Assembly: GCA_036265385.1 (NCBI GenBank)
Contig: DATAPD010000015.1
Location: 248,001-312,000 of the forward strand
Length of the DNA stretch: 64,000 bases
Reading direction: 5' to 3'
From: DATAPD01 sp036265385
GTDB taxonomy: Bacteria > Acidobacteriota > Terriglobia > Terriglobales > Acidobacteriaceae
The position numbers and the translations under genes are program-made. Positions 32,705 to 41,260 of this stretch are shown here, piece by piece (positions within the stretch are counted from its first letter, which is position 1; every line of letters begins with the position of its first letter). The notes beneath the pieces are model-generated. The model was given only the letters and a program-made list of their open reading frames with translations, was not told the DNA's origin and searched no databases.

Positions 32705-35530
32705 ATGAATAAGGAATTTAAAACCCGCTTTACGGTCATTTTGCTCGGCCTTGTGACTGTTGGCGTGGCAACCCTCGGCTGGATCAATTTCCAAAAAGAG
32801 CCGGATTTCCAGCTGCCCTATGACGGCGTTTGGTGGGTAGAACGGGCCGGCCATCAGGTTGCGGTTCGGCTTGATCCAAACGGGCCAGGATCACAAGCGG
32901 GAATTAAGTCAGGGGATCTTCTTACCAGCATCAATCAGCGAGAGATTCGGACAGCTGCGGAACGGGTCCGGCTGACCTTCCAGACCGGGATTTATCAAAA
33001 AGCGACCTATTCGCTCGTGCGCCAAGGCGTGCCCGTCGATGTTGAAGTGGTACTTGGTGCGGCCGACCGATCACTGAACAGATGGCAGCGATGGATTGCG
33101 CTGATCTACTTGGGTATCGGCCTCTACGTGCTCCTCCGGCGTTGGACGGCGCCCGGATCGCTGCATTTCTATATCTTCTGCCTCACGTCATTTGTTCTGT
33201 ACTCGTTCAAGTACACGGGCAAGCTCAACGACTTCGACTGGGTAATCTATTGGGGCAACGTTGTCGCAGGACTGCTGCAACCTGCGCTCTTCCTGCATTT
33301 CGTTCTGACCTTCCCTGAGAAGCGCACTGTCGTTAAGAAACATCCGTGGGTCGTGCCAGTCATTTACATCCCGGGCGCGCTACTGCTTGGCTTGCATATT
33401 GTCGTCATGCGCATGGTGCGCGCGAGTGAAGAACTCCGATGGAACGTAGATCGCCTCGAGATGCTGTACCTGGCAACGTTCTTCGTGGCCGCCGCCGCTG
33501 TCCTGTGGCACAGCTACCGTCGAGCTAGTACCCCGATACTCCGTCAACAGCTTAAGTGGGTTACCCGCGGTACGATTCTCGCGATCACACCGTTCACGCT
33601 TTTCTACGTCATCCCCTACCTCTCTGGGCAGATGCCGACAATCGCAATGAAGGTGTCGGTGCTCTCGCTCGGGTTACTGCCTTTGACTTTCGGTTACGCC
33701 ATCTTCCGCTATCGATTGATGGACGTTGATCTGATTTTCAAGCGCGGTATGGCTTACACGCTGGCAGCAGCTTCCGTTGTCGGCATCTATTTCGCGCTCG
33801 TGGCGGCCGTCGCTGAAACAGTCCATACACGCATTCCTAGCAGCGGCCCCATTGGGCTGATGCTGGCGGTAACGATCACCGCGCTCCTGTTTGATCCGGT
33901 TCGCAAATACATCCAGGAAACAATCGATCAGTTCTTCTATCGCACGCGCTACGACTACCGCCGAACCTTGGTTGAGTTTGGCCGTGAACTCAGCGGTGAA
34001 ACCGATCTCGATAAGATGCTGAGTTCCGTGGTAGACCGACTCTCTCGCACTCTGCTTGTTGATCGGATGGCCATCTTCTTAGTGACCGGAGAGAACGCGC
34101 AAAACTGGGTCTTAGCTAAGTCATTCGGATTGGCGCGCACGGGTGGCCTGGATTTCAATTTCCTGAACGCGCAGCGTCCAGAAAATGAAGCCGGTCACTT
34201 GTTCTTCGAGAACACGCACATGGTTCCTCGCGAAGCTCCAGCCGCACAGGAAGCCATTGCTCAACTGGATCTGAACTACTACATCCCGTGCCGCGCGCGC
34301 CAAAAAACGATTGCGTTCCTGGGTTTGGGCAAGACAGTTGAGGGCGATTTCCTTTCCAGCGAAGACGTGGAACTGCTGGAAACGCTCGCCGGCTACATTG
34401 CTATCGCCATACAGAATGGCCGCCTCTATGCCTCACTGGAGCAAAAGGTGAGCGAGTACGAGCGGCTGAAAGATTTCAACGAAAACATCGTTGAGTCGAT
34501 CAACGTCGGCGTAATGGCTGTCGATCTAGCCGACCGAATCGAATCGTGGAACTCGCAGATGGAAGTCATGTACGCCTTGCCGAGATGGCAAGCCTTGACT
34601 CGTCCATTGAGTGAGATTTTCCCTGCCCCCTTCGTCGAAGAGTTCTACCGCGTGCGGCAGAATGCAGGAATTCACAACTTATACAAATTCCGACTCGCTA
34701 CCCCCACGGGGGAAACGCGTACGGTCAACGTCGCGATTGCGCCGCTTGTGACCAAGAAGTTCCATGTGATCGGACGCTTGATCATCATGGACGACATCAC
34801 TGAGCGAGTGGAATTGGAAAGTCAACTATCGCAAGCCGATAAGCTGTCTTCTATCGGCTTACTTGCCGCAGGCGTAGCTCACGAAGTAAACACGCCATTG
34901 GCGGTCATCTCGTCCTACGCGCAAATGCTCCAGAAACAACTTCAGGGGGATGAGAAGAAGTCTGGGCTGCTGGAAAAAATCACGCGACAAACATTCCGCG
35001 CCTCAGAAATTGTTAACAACCTACTGAATTTCTCGCGCACCAGCGGCACGGAGTTCACAGACGTCAACATCAACAAAGTTATAAGCGACACGCTGGCATT
35101 GCTCGAACATCAGTTCCGAGTGAGCAAAGTGCGTGTTGAAGACGATCTGTACAACGATCTGCCGACGATCCAGGGCAATCCGGGCCGTTTGCAGCAGGTG
35201 TTCTTGAATTTGTTCTTGAACGCGAAGGACGCAATGCCTGAAGGAGGAACGTTGCGTATCGCGACCTCGAACGGAGAACACGTGAGCGTACGGGTCGCGG
35301 ACACCGGCAGTGGTATCGCACAGGAACACATCCATCGGATTTACGATCCCTTCTTTACGACGAAAGCCAATTCACAACAAGGGCAGAATCGTGGGACGGG
35401 TCTGGGTCTATCTGTAACTTACGGAATCATTCAGGAGCATGCGGGCAAGATACGGGTGGAAAGCCGCCCGGGACAGGGCACCACTTTCCATCTCGATTTT
35501 CCGCTCGCGAGGAAGACCGTCAATGTCTGA
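32705..35530 (+). CDS. Membrane histidine kinase: PDZ, multi-helix membrane domain, GAF, PAS, HisKA, HATPase
   Basis: A 941-aa sensor kinase. Order: one membrane helix (residues 8-25), a PDZ-like domain (about 42-115, GPGSQAGIKSGDLLTSINQREI), a block of about seven helices (about 130-375), a GAF domain (about 420-575), a PAS domain (about 590-700, SINVGVMAVDLADRIESWN), HisKA with His726 in GVAHEVNTPLAVISSY, and HATPase with LNAKDAMPEGG, DTGSGI and GTGLGLSV. The design recalls PrsK-type kinases but with an extra PDZ. The ATG at 32705 lies downstream of the TATAAT at 32566; a longer frame to 32573 is unlikely. It overlaps the response regulator gene by 8 nt. Confidence 0.9.
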   Translation: MNKEFKTRFTVILLGLVTVGVATLGWINFQKEPDFQLPYDGVWWVERAGHQVAVRLDPNGPGSQAGIKSGDLLTSINQREIRTAAERVRLTFQTGIYQKATYSLVRQGVPVDVEVVLGAADRSLNRWQRWIALIYLGIGLYVLLRRWTAPGSLHFYIFCLTSFVLYSFKYTGKLNDFDWVIYWGNVVAGLLQPALFLHFVLTFPEKRTVVKKHPWVVPVIYIPGALLLGLHIVVMRMVRASEELRWNVDRLEMLYLATFFVAAAAVLWHSYRRASTPILRQQLKWVTRGTILAITPFTLFYVIPYLSGQMPTIAMKVSVLSLGLLPLTFGYAIFRYRLMDVDLIFKRGMAYTLAAASVVGIYFALVAAVAETVHTRIPSSGPIGLMLAVTITALLFDPVRKYIQETIDQFFYRTRYDYRRTLVEFGRELSGETDLDKMLSSVVDRLSRTLLVDRMAIFLVTGENAQNWVLAKSFGLARTGGLDFNFLNAQRPENEAGHLFFENTHMVPREAPAAQEAIAQLDLNYYIPCRARQKTIAFLGLGKTVEGDFLSSEDVELLETLAGYIAIAIQNGRLYASLEQKVSEYERLKDFNENIVESINVGVMAVDLADRIESWNSQMEVMYALPRWQALTRPLSEIFPAPFVEEFYRVRQNAGIHNLYKFRLATPTGETRTVNVAIAPLVTKKFHVIGRLIIMDDITERVELESQLSQADKLSSIGLLAAGVAHEVNTPLAVISSYAQMLQKQLQGDEKKSGLLEKITRQTFRASEIVNNLLNFSRTSGTEFTDVNINKVISDTLALLEHQFRVSKVRVEDDLYNDLPTIQGNPGRLQQVFLNLFLNAKDAMPEGGTLRIATSNGEHVSVRVADTGSGIAQEHIHRIYDPFFTTKANSQQGQNRGTGLGLSVTYGIIQEHAGKIRVESRPGQGTTFHLDFPLARKTVNV

Positions 35531-36962
35531 AGCAGCTGTTATAACGCGACGCCTAGGTAACGATGCCGTGCCGGACTCCGCCGGACGCGTGCTGATCATC
35601 GACGATGAAGCCGAGATTCGTGAATCTCTGGAGACTCTGCTCGAAATCGAGGGCTACAGCGTCTCCAGCGCCGCGACTGGTACCGAAGGAGTAATTCGCG
35701 CCAATGAAACGGCCTTCGATGTCATCTTGCTTGACTTGGCGCTTCCCGACAAAAGCGGCATGGATGTGCTCGCCGAAATTCGGCTGCACAGCCCCGCTCA
35801 GTCGATCATCATGATCACCGCGTACGGCACCGTAGAAAATGCCGTCAAGGCGATGCAGTTCGGCGCGACCAACTTCATCCAGAAGCCATGGGACAACGAA
35901 AAATTATTGGCGGACGTACGCGCCGCAGTGGCTCGGAGTAAGGCGGAAGAAGAGAACGTCCAGCTAAAACGCGCCCTCAAGCAGCGTTACAACTTTGAAA
36001 ACATTATCGGCAAAAGCGAGCCGATGCTGAAAATCTTCGATCTCGTCGGACAAGTTGCACCAAGCCGCTCCACGATCTTGCTCCAAGGAGAAAGCGGCAC
36101 AGGAAAAGAACTGATTGCGAAAGCAATCCACCTGAACTCGCCGCGACGCGATCGACCGTTCGTACCGGTGAACACCGGGTCCATGCCGCCCGACCTGCTC
36201 GAGTCCACTTTATTTGGACACGTCAAGGGTGCTTTCACCAGTGCGGTTGCTTCAAAGAAAGGTCTGTTCGAAGTTGCCGACCGCGGCACACTTTTTCTCG
36301 ACGAGATCGGCACTATGAGTCTCGAGACGCAGAGCAAGATCCTGCGGGTGCTGCAAGACCGGAAGTTTATGCATCTGGGCGGCATCCAGGAGATCCAAGT
36401 GGATGTCCGTATCATCGCCGCCACGAACGTGGACTTGCGGCAAATGGTCAAGGAAGGAAAGTTTCGCGAAGACCTGTTCTATCGCCTGAATGTGATCACG
36501 ATCGACTTACCGCCGCTGCGTCAGCGAAAGGAAGACATTCCGCTTCTGGTCGATTTCTTCCTCAAGCGATACTCCGAAGAAAATGAGCGCCCGACTCGCC
36601 GGATGCTGCCGGAAGGCCTGCGCCCGTTGATGGGCTACTCGTGGCCCGGAAATGTTCGCGAACTGGAAAATGTAATCGAACGTGCCGTAGTCCTTTCCTC
36701 TGGGGCGGAGGTTGGTCCAGAACTCTTGCCCGATCACATCGCGGGCCGCGGGACTCCATTCCCGGTGATCGAGCATCGACCGGATGCGTCGCTGTTCGAT
36801 ATTGTGGAAGATTGTGAGCGGCGCATCATCACCGACATGCTTGAGAAATGCACCTGGAATCAGACCGAAGCTGCAGAGAGATTTAAAGTGCCGCTCTCGA
36901 CACTGAATCAGAAGATCAAGCGGCTGAATATCGAGATTAAGAAGAGAAATCGAGAGCAGTAA
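35523..36962 (+). CDS. Sigma54-dependent response regulator (NtrC family) with GAFTSA loop
   Basis: A 479-aa regulator: receiver domain (phospho-acceptor Asp71 in VILLDLALPDKSG), AAA+ sigma54-activation domain (Walker A GESGTGKELIAKAIH, Walker B region TLFLDEIG, arginine-finger region FREDLFYRLN) and a Fis-type helix-turn-helix (WNQTEAAERFKVPLSTLNQ). The sigma54-contact loop reads GAFTSA (residues 236-241) instead of GAFTGA. It is the cognate partner of the overlapping kinase gene. Targets are not evident; no -24/-12 promoter was recognised nearby. Confidence 0.93.
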   Translation: MSEAAVITRRLGNDAVPDSAGRVLIIDDEAEIRESLETLLEIEGYSVSSAATGTEGVIRANETAFDVILLDLALPDKSGMDVLAEIRLHSPAQSIIMITAYGTVENAVKAMQFGATNFIQKPWDNEKLLADVRAAVARSKAEEENVQLKRALKQRYNFENIIGKSEPMLKIFDLVGQVAPSRSTILLQGESGTGKELIAKAIHLNSPRRDRPFVPVNTGSMPPDLLESTLFGHVKGAFTSAVASKKGLFEVADRGTLFLDEIGTMSLETQSKILRVLQDRKFMHLGGIQEIQVDVRIIAATNVDLRQMVKEGKFREDLFYRLNVITIDLPPLRQRKEDIPLLVDFFLKRYSEENERPTRRMLPEGLRPLMGYSWPGNVRELENVIERAVVLSSGAEVGPELLPDHIAGRGTPFPVIEHRPDASLFDIVEDCERRIITDMLEKCTWNQTEAAERFKVPLSTLNQKIKRLNIEIKKRNREQ

Positions 36963-37112
36963 TCATAGGATTCACACGACTGTGTTGTTCCGAGAGCTGC
37001 CGTTTTAGGCAGTTCGCAGCTTACCTTTGTCCATCAATTTCAGTTTTATTCGCCTGAATATCAGCGTAGCCTGTGGCGGGCTTAGATGTCGGCAGGCACA
37101 CACGTCCAACAA

Positions 37113-37133
37113 GGGCGGGCAAGGCACCCGCCC
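37113..37133. repeat. GC-rich hairpin, interspersed intergenic element
   Basis: GGGCGGG / CCCGCCC, 7-bp stem with loop CAAGGCA. A degenerate copy of its left half and loop occurs at 46739-46755 (GGGCGGGAAAGGCACCC). It lies just after the ferredoxin stop on the minus strand and could also act as a weak terminator, although no T run follows. Confidence 0.45.
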
Positions 37134-37145
37134 CATGAAAAAAAC

Positions 37146-37406
37146 TTAGCGGCCGAAGTACTTGGCGTTTCGCTCGGTGAACGCGTTCCACTTTTCTGGC
37201 AGATCGTCGAGAGCGAAAATCGCTGAAACCGGGCACACCGGAACACAGGCGCCGCAGTCGATGCATTCAACCGGATCGATGTAAAGCATTTCTTCGGTAG
37301 CGTGCTTCGGATCATCCTTCTTCGGGTGGATGCAGTCGACTGGGCAAGCATCCACACAGGCAGTGTCCTTGGTTCCGATGCACGGTTCAGCAATAACGTA
37401 AGCCAT
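37146..37406 (-). CDS. 7Fe-type (3Fe-4S/4Fe-4S) ferredoxin
   Basis: An 86-aa ferredoxin with eight cysteines: Cys9, 17, 21, 25, 48, 51, 54 and 58. The first set, CIGTKDTACVDACPVDC, lacks the second Cys of a regular 4Fe motif, as in Azotobacter FdI-type and Thermus ferredoxins, so one 3Fe-4S (Cys9, 17, 58) and one 4Fe-4S cluster (Cys21, 48, 51, 54) are expected. A loop of about nine residues is inserted between the halves. It is a soluble low-potential electron carrier; the partner is unknown. Confidence 0.9.
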   Translation of the reverse strand: MAYVIAEPCIGTKDTACVDACPVDCIHPKKDDPKHATEEMLYIDPVECIDCGACVPVCPVSAIFALDDLPEKWNAFTERNAKYFGR

Positions 37407-37548
37407 TTTTCGATCTCCCTTGAATAGCGGGGCTTTTGAGAAACACGCATTCTAGCAGGATTTCCTGAAGAGCGTACAGTCTCTCAGTTCTAATTGCGTC
37501 GCCTAGGTTAGCCCGCATATCGTCTAGATGACACGAGGCGGTTCGCTT

Positions 37549-39669
37549 TTATCGCGTTCCGACCAATTCCTTTGTCTCGCTTGGTTCGTATTCCACAATG
37601 TATCCTGCCACCGCGCTGGCGGCCACAGTCAGAGGACTCGCGAGGTACATCTGGCCCGGACCGCTGCGCCCAGGGAAGTTTCGGTTTTGTGCACTGATGA
37701 CCACCTGGTCCGGTCGCGTCGACACTCCCGGCCCAGCGTTGATGCAGGCACCGCAACTCGGTTCGATCACGCGCGCCCCAGCCTTTTCGAAAATCTGGAG
37801 ATAACCCTTGCGTTGCGAGTAGTCGCGCGTCTCCTGTGATCCGAACTGGATCCAGAACTGAACGGTATCCGCAACCCGCTTGCCGCGCTTCAGTGCATCC
37901 GCGAGGACCGAGGCATACATGTCCATGTCTTCATTCTTACCCGCCGTGCACGTGCCACCATACGCAATTTCAATCGGTACCGGAGTGTTGAGATCGCGAA
38001 TGTACTTGCCGTTACCCGGATCGCCCGGGGTGGCCACCATAGGTGTGATGTCAGCGGCATCCAGCTCGATGACCTGCGCGTACTCCGCATCAGAATCGCT
38101 TTGTAACCCTTGGACCATTTTTTCTGCGTCGGCCCGTTTCATCCCGCGCCGTTCGACAAGGAAATCCACAACTTTCGTGTCCGGCGCAACGATGCCGGTG
38201 AAGCCCCCGATTTCCGCCGCCATGTTCGTCATTGTGGCGCGTTCGTCAACGCTGAGTTCCTCAACCGCCGGACCCGTGTATTCCATGACTTTTGCCAGTG
38301 CTTTGCCACTGCGCACGTAGTCAAGTGAAAGGATCTTCAAAATGAAGTCTTTCGCAGTGACGTTTGCGAGGCGCTTACCGCGAATCACGATCTTCACGGA
38401 CTCCGGAATCTTCACACGGACGTCTTTCGTGATCCAAGAATTGAAAACGTCCGTGGTCCCAATCCCAAAAGCCACGCACCCGATCGCTCCCACATGCGGT
38501 GTGTGCGAATCCGATCCAACATTGACTTGCCCAGGCAGCGCATACGATTCCAGCATCACGGAATGGCAAATACCTTCCGAGCCCTTGCGATCCGTAAGTT
38601 CTCCGTGCAGCTTAATACCTTGCACTTTGGCAAAATCCTGCTGCTTAAGCTTGAGTTGAGTTGCGAGATCGAGCAGACCGATTTTCTTTTTTTCTTCGGA
38701 GATTACTTCGTCGAGGAACGTCAGGTGATCCCGGAAGAACCGGATGCTGGAAGCGTCATTCACCTTGGCATCTTTCCCAACATAGCGCTCGAAGAAGATG
38801 GCTGCCATCGGCGTGACGTACTCATGAGAGAACCGGAGATCGACACGAGTAAATCCGGTATCCCCGGGCTTAACAGCTGGAACACCGACAGTCCCGTCCG
38901 AATTGAGCATGTGCCGCGCAAAGATCTTCTCGGTGAGCGTCATGGGGACGATATCGTATCCCCGCGTCGATCCCGACAGAGCCTTGTAGGCCACATGACT
39001 CTTGATCGGTGGCAAAAATACTTTCTTTTGCAGGCGCGCCACATTGAAGGGAAACAGGCCGCCGTACTCGATAACCTGCTTCGTGATCTCATCCTCGCCA
39101 GCTGTAAATTCCGCGAGTGCGATTTCCTCACTGCCCCGGATTTTGTCGATCAAAGAAAAATTCGTGGAAGTCAGCAGGCCAAGATTTTGGCAATTTTGCT
39201 TGTAGATTCGTTCGATGTTCTCGGCGATCACAACCTTGATCCCCGCGCACATCTCCGCGTAAGGAGACTGCTCGCGGCTGGAGCCCTTGCCGCGACGCTT
39301 ACCGCTTACGGCACACACGAACCCACCGCGTTTCACCTCTCCGCGGCCAATCGGGTTAACAGTGCCGCACTTCAGACCCAGATACGGGATTTCTCCCAGT
39401 GTTTCGTCGAAATAAAAGCAGTAGTGCGCAGGTGTGATCTCGTCGGTTGAGATATCGTCACGCAGCTTGGGGTTCGCTGCCGGATTCTGCGTATCCCATG
39501 GCAGATCCCAACCGCCCAGCTGTTTTTTGATTAGTTCCGGGTCTTCCGTCAGAAAAAGGATTCGTCCCTTGAACCGGACTCTGTCAGGACGTTTTTCAAT
39601 GGGTCGTTCAAGCAGGGATGAGATCAAGGATTGATTCTCGCTCGTAAGATAGCTGGACGGCTCTGCCAA
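37549..39669 (-). CDS. Aconitase-family hydro-lyase with N-terminal swivel domain
   Basis: A 706-aa single-chain enzyme. The swivel (LeuD-like) domain comes first (about residues 30-210, GKGSSREQSPYAE), followed by the catalytic LeuC-like barrel with GSDSHTPHVGAIGCVAFGIGTTD and three 4Fe-4S cysteines in GGTCTAGK and EPSCGACINAGPG. This order is that of AcnB but the N-terminal HEAT-like domain of AcnB is missing, and the catalytic part looks nearer to LeuC. Aconitate hydratase is the most likely role, with isopropylmalate or methylaconitate chemistry as alternatives. The start is a TTG at 39669; TAG just upstream blocks extension. Confidence 0.82.
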   Translation of the reverse strand: MAEPSSYLTSENQSLISSLLERPIEKRPDRVRFKGRILFLTEDPELIKKQLGGWDLPWDTQNPAANPKLRDDISTDEITPAHYCFYFDETLGEIPYLGLKCGTVNPIGRGEVKRGGFVCAVSGKRRGKGSSREQSPYAEMCAGIKVVIAENIERIYKQNCQNLGLLTSTNFSLIDKIRGSEEIALAEFTAGEDEITKQVIEYGGLFPFNVARLQKKVFLPPIKSHVAYKALSGSTRGYDIVPMTLTEKIFARHMLNSDGTVGVPAVKPGDTGFTRVDLRFSHEYVTPMAAIFFERYVGKDAKVNDASSIRFFRDHLTFLDEVISEEKKKIGLLDLATQLKLKQQDFAKVQGIKLHGELTDRKGSEGICHSVMLESYALPGQVNVGSDSHTPHVGAIGCVAFGIGTTDVFNSWITKDVRVKIPESVKIVIRGKRLANVTAKDFILKILSLDYVRSGKALAKVMEYTGPAVEELSVDERATMTNMAAEIGGFTGIVAPDTKVVDFLVERRGMKRADAEKMVQGLQSDSDAEYAQVIELDAADITPMVATPGDPGNGKYIRDLNTPVPIEIAYGGTCTAGKNEDMDMYASVLADALKRGKRVADTVQFWIQFGSQETRDYSQRKGYLQIFEKAGARVIEPSCGACINAGPGVSTRPDQVVISAQNRNFPGRSGPGQMYLASPLTVAASAVAGYIVEYEPSETKELVGTR

Positions 39670-39702
39670 TCCAACCGGTACCTATTACGCTTATTTTATC
39701 GC

Positions 39703-40542
39703 TTATTTGGCGCGATTTCTGGCGTATTCGACCGGACTAGGCAGGGATTCCAAGCCGCGTCCCGCAAAGATCTCGTGGAATTCATGCATCAGAGCTTCAT
39801 GGATGAGGCCGTTTGTAGCAAGCGTTTCACGACTGTCGATTTGAAACTGGCCTCCAGACATGTTCGTAACCGTGCCTCCGGCCTCTTCTACGATTAAAAC
39901 ACCCGCAGCCGTGTCCCAAGGATTCAGATTGAACTCCCAAAATCCATCGAAACGCCCACAAGCAACGTTTGCAAGGTCTAAGGCCGCAGATCCCGCCCGC
40001 CGCACACCGTGTGTCCGCAATGTGATCTGGTGATAGAAATGGATATTCGGGTTCTTGTGGCGTTTGTGACTTGGAAAGCCGGTTGCCACCAGGCACTCCG
40101 CAAGGTTTGTCGTCTTCGAGACACTGATTCGACCACCATTCAAGCTAGCCCCGCTTCCCTTCTCAGCCGCAAACAATTCATCGCGCGTCGGATCGTAAAG
40201 AATTCCCGCAATGCGTTCGCCTTTGAATTCGACAGCAAGTGAAACGCAGAAGACCGGATATCCATGAGCGAAATTCGTCGTTCCATCCAGCGGATCGACA
40301 TACCAACGATAGTCGCTGCCCGTTTCGATGCGCGTACCTTCCTCACCCATAACATCGTGAGAAGAAAATTGCGTCTGAATCCGGTTCAGGATTAAAGCTT
40401 CCGATTGGCGGTCGGCAATCGTGACCAGGTCTACGTCGCCTTTGTATTCGATTGTGACGCGATTGCGAAAGTGCTGCATGAGAAGCGCGCCGGCTTCACG
40501 AGCGATCGCTTCCATGCTGGAGAGTAGGTTGGCTTGGGTCAT
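39703..40542 (-). CDS. suhB: Inositol-1-monophosphatase family protein (SuhB)
   Basis: A 279-aa metal-dependent phosphatase. I see the first metal site GEEGTRIE, the signature DPLDGTTNFAHGYPVFCVS and the second motif WDTAAGVLIVEEAGG. It removes phosphate from inositol 1-phosphate or related sugar phosphates; in E. coli SuhB also joins transcription antitermination complexes. It follows the Hfq-like gene by 17 nt and precedes the aconitase gene by 33 nt, so the three may be co-transcribed. Confidence 0.9.
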   Translation of the reverse strand: MTQANLLSSMEAIAREAGALLMQHFRNRVTIEYKGDVDLVTIADRQSEALILNRIQTQFSSHDVMGEEGTRIETGSDYRWYVDPLDGTTNFAHGYPVFCVSLAVEFKGERIAGILYDPTRDELFAAEKGSGASLNGGRISVSKTTNLAECLVATGFPSHKRHKNPNIHFYHQITLRTHGVRRAGSAALDLANVACGRFDGFWEFNLNPWDTAAGVLIVEEAGGTVTNMSGGQFQIDSRETLATNGLIHEALMHEFHEIFAGRGLESLPSPVEYARNRAK

Positions 40543-40559
40543 TCCGATACCGGGAGCGG

Positions 40560-40826
40560 CTACTTCTTCTTGCCACCTTCCTCGGCAATGTAGAGGATTT
40601 CGTGCTTATAGATGAAAAGGTTCGGCCCATCTTCACGCGTCAGCCGAATCATATTCTTGTCGTAATATTCGATCCACCCGCGGACAACTTCTCCGTCAGC
40701 CAGCTTGATACTGACAGCTTTCTGCCTTTCGCCGAGTCCCTTCAGGTACGCAGCTTCTTCGTGTGTCTCTTCCGGCGGCGGAACTTTGCCCTTCCGCCCC
40801 GCATTCGCATGTCCCTGAAATCCCAT
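40560..40826 (-). CDS. Hfq-like Sm-fold RNA-binding protein
   Basis: An 88-aa protein. From residue about 28, AYLKGLGERQKAVSIKLADG lines up with the Hfq N-terminal helix and Sm1, and NLFIYKHEILYIAEE with Sm2; the YKH triad of the proximal uridine site is intact. The Gln of the proximal site is replaced by Glu, and distal-face positions (Tyr25, Ile30, Gln33 of E. coli) read Lys, Glu and Arg. A basic N-terminal tail (GHANAGRKGKVPPPEE) precedes the fold. TACAAT lies 7 nt before ATG 40826 with no ribosome binding site, so it may be leaderless; ATG 40835 would overlap this box. Confidence 0.75.
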   Translation of the reverse strand: MGFQGHANAGRKGKVPPPEETHEEAAYLKGLGERQKAVSIKLADGEVVRGWIEYYDKNMIRLTREDGPNLFIYKHEILYIAEEGGKKK

Positions 40827-40869
40827 GCCAAGCATTGTACATGGAGGCAACTCTCCGGAGCAGAGGCGG

Positions 40870-40875
40870 TACAAT
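40870..40875 (+). promoter_or_regulatory. -10 element for the gene at 40898, divergent from the Hfq-like gene
   Basis: TACAAT here faces right, while TACAAT at 40839-40834 on the other strand faces the Hfq-like gene. The 30-bp spacing between the two boxes suggests a compact divergent promoter pair. Confidence 0.4.
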
Positions 40876-40897
40876 GCGCGAAAAGTGGGGGCTTGCC

Positions 40898-41209
40898 GTG
40901 AAACGAATGGGATTGCTGCTCATCATGACGCTGTACCTGTCGGTTGCTAATGGACAGCGACGGGAGAATTGGCCAAAACCGCCAGAACCTGCGATGCACG
41001 ATGAAACGACGCAGACTCCGCAAGCAAGAGTGGAGCACCGCGATCTCTCTGCGCTCGAAAACGATGCGCGTGAACTCGAAGGCCTTGCTCAGATGGTCCC
41101 GAACGACGTGACCAGCATGAAAAAAGGCTTGATGCCGAAAGAAGCAGTCGATCGCTTAAAGCGAATCGAAAAGCTGGCTAAGAAAATGCGGTCGGAAATG
41201 GAGCATTAA
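40898..41209 (+). CDS. Small secreted or periplasmic helical protein
   Basis: A 103-aa protein beginning with a hydrophobic signal (MGLLLIMTLYLSVANG), then a Pro-rich spacer and a charged, probably helical C-terminus (DARELEGLAQMVPND, LKRIEKLAKKMRSEM). The GTG at 40898 has a G-rich sequence (GTGGGGG) about 7 nt upstream; ATG 40874 or 40907 are possible. I do not recognise a family. Confidence 0.6.
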   Translation: MKRMGLLLIMTLYLSVANGQRRENWPKPPEPAMHDETTQTPQARVEHRDLSALENDARELEGLAQMVPNDVTSMKKGLMPKEAVDRLKRIEKLAKKMRSEMEH

Positions 41210-41260
41210 GACGCTACACGCGCCGCCGAGCAGCGCCTTCCCTCCACAACCGCCGTTCCG

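Noticed and set aside
38494..39450. A 318-codon open frame on the plus strand
   Set aside because: It lies entirely antisense to the well-supported aconitase-family gene and its translation shows no domain pattern; it reflects codon bias of the real gene.
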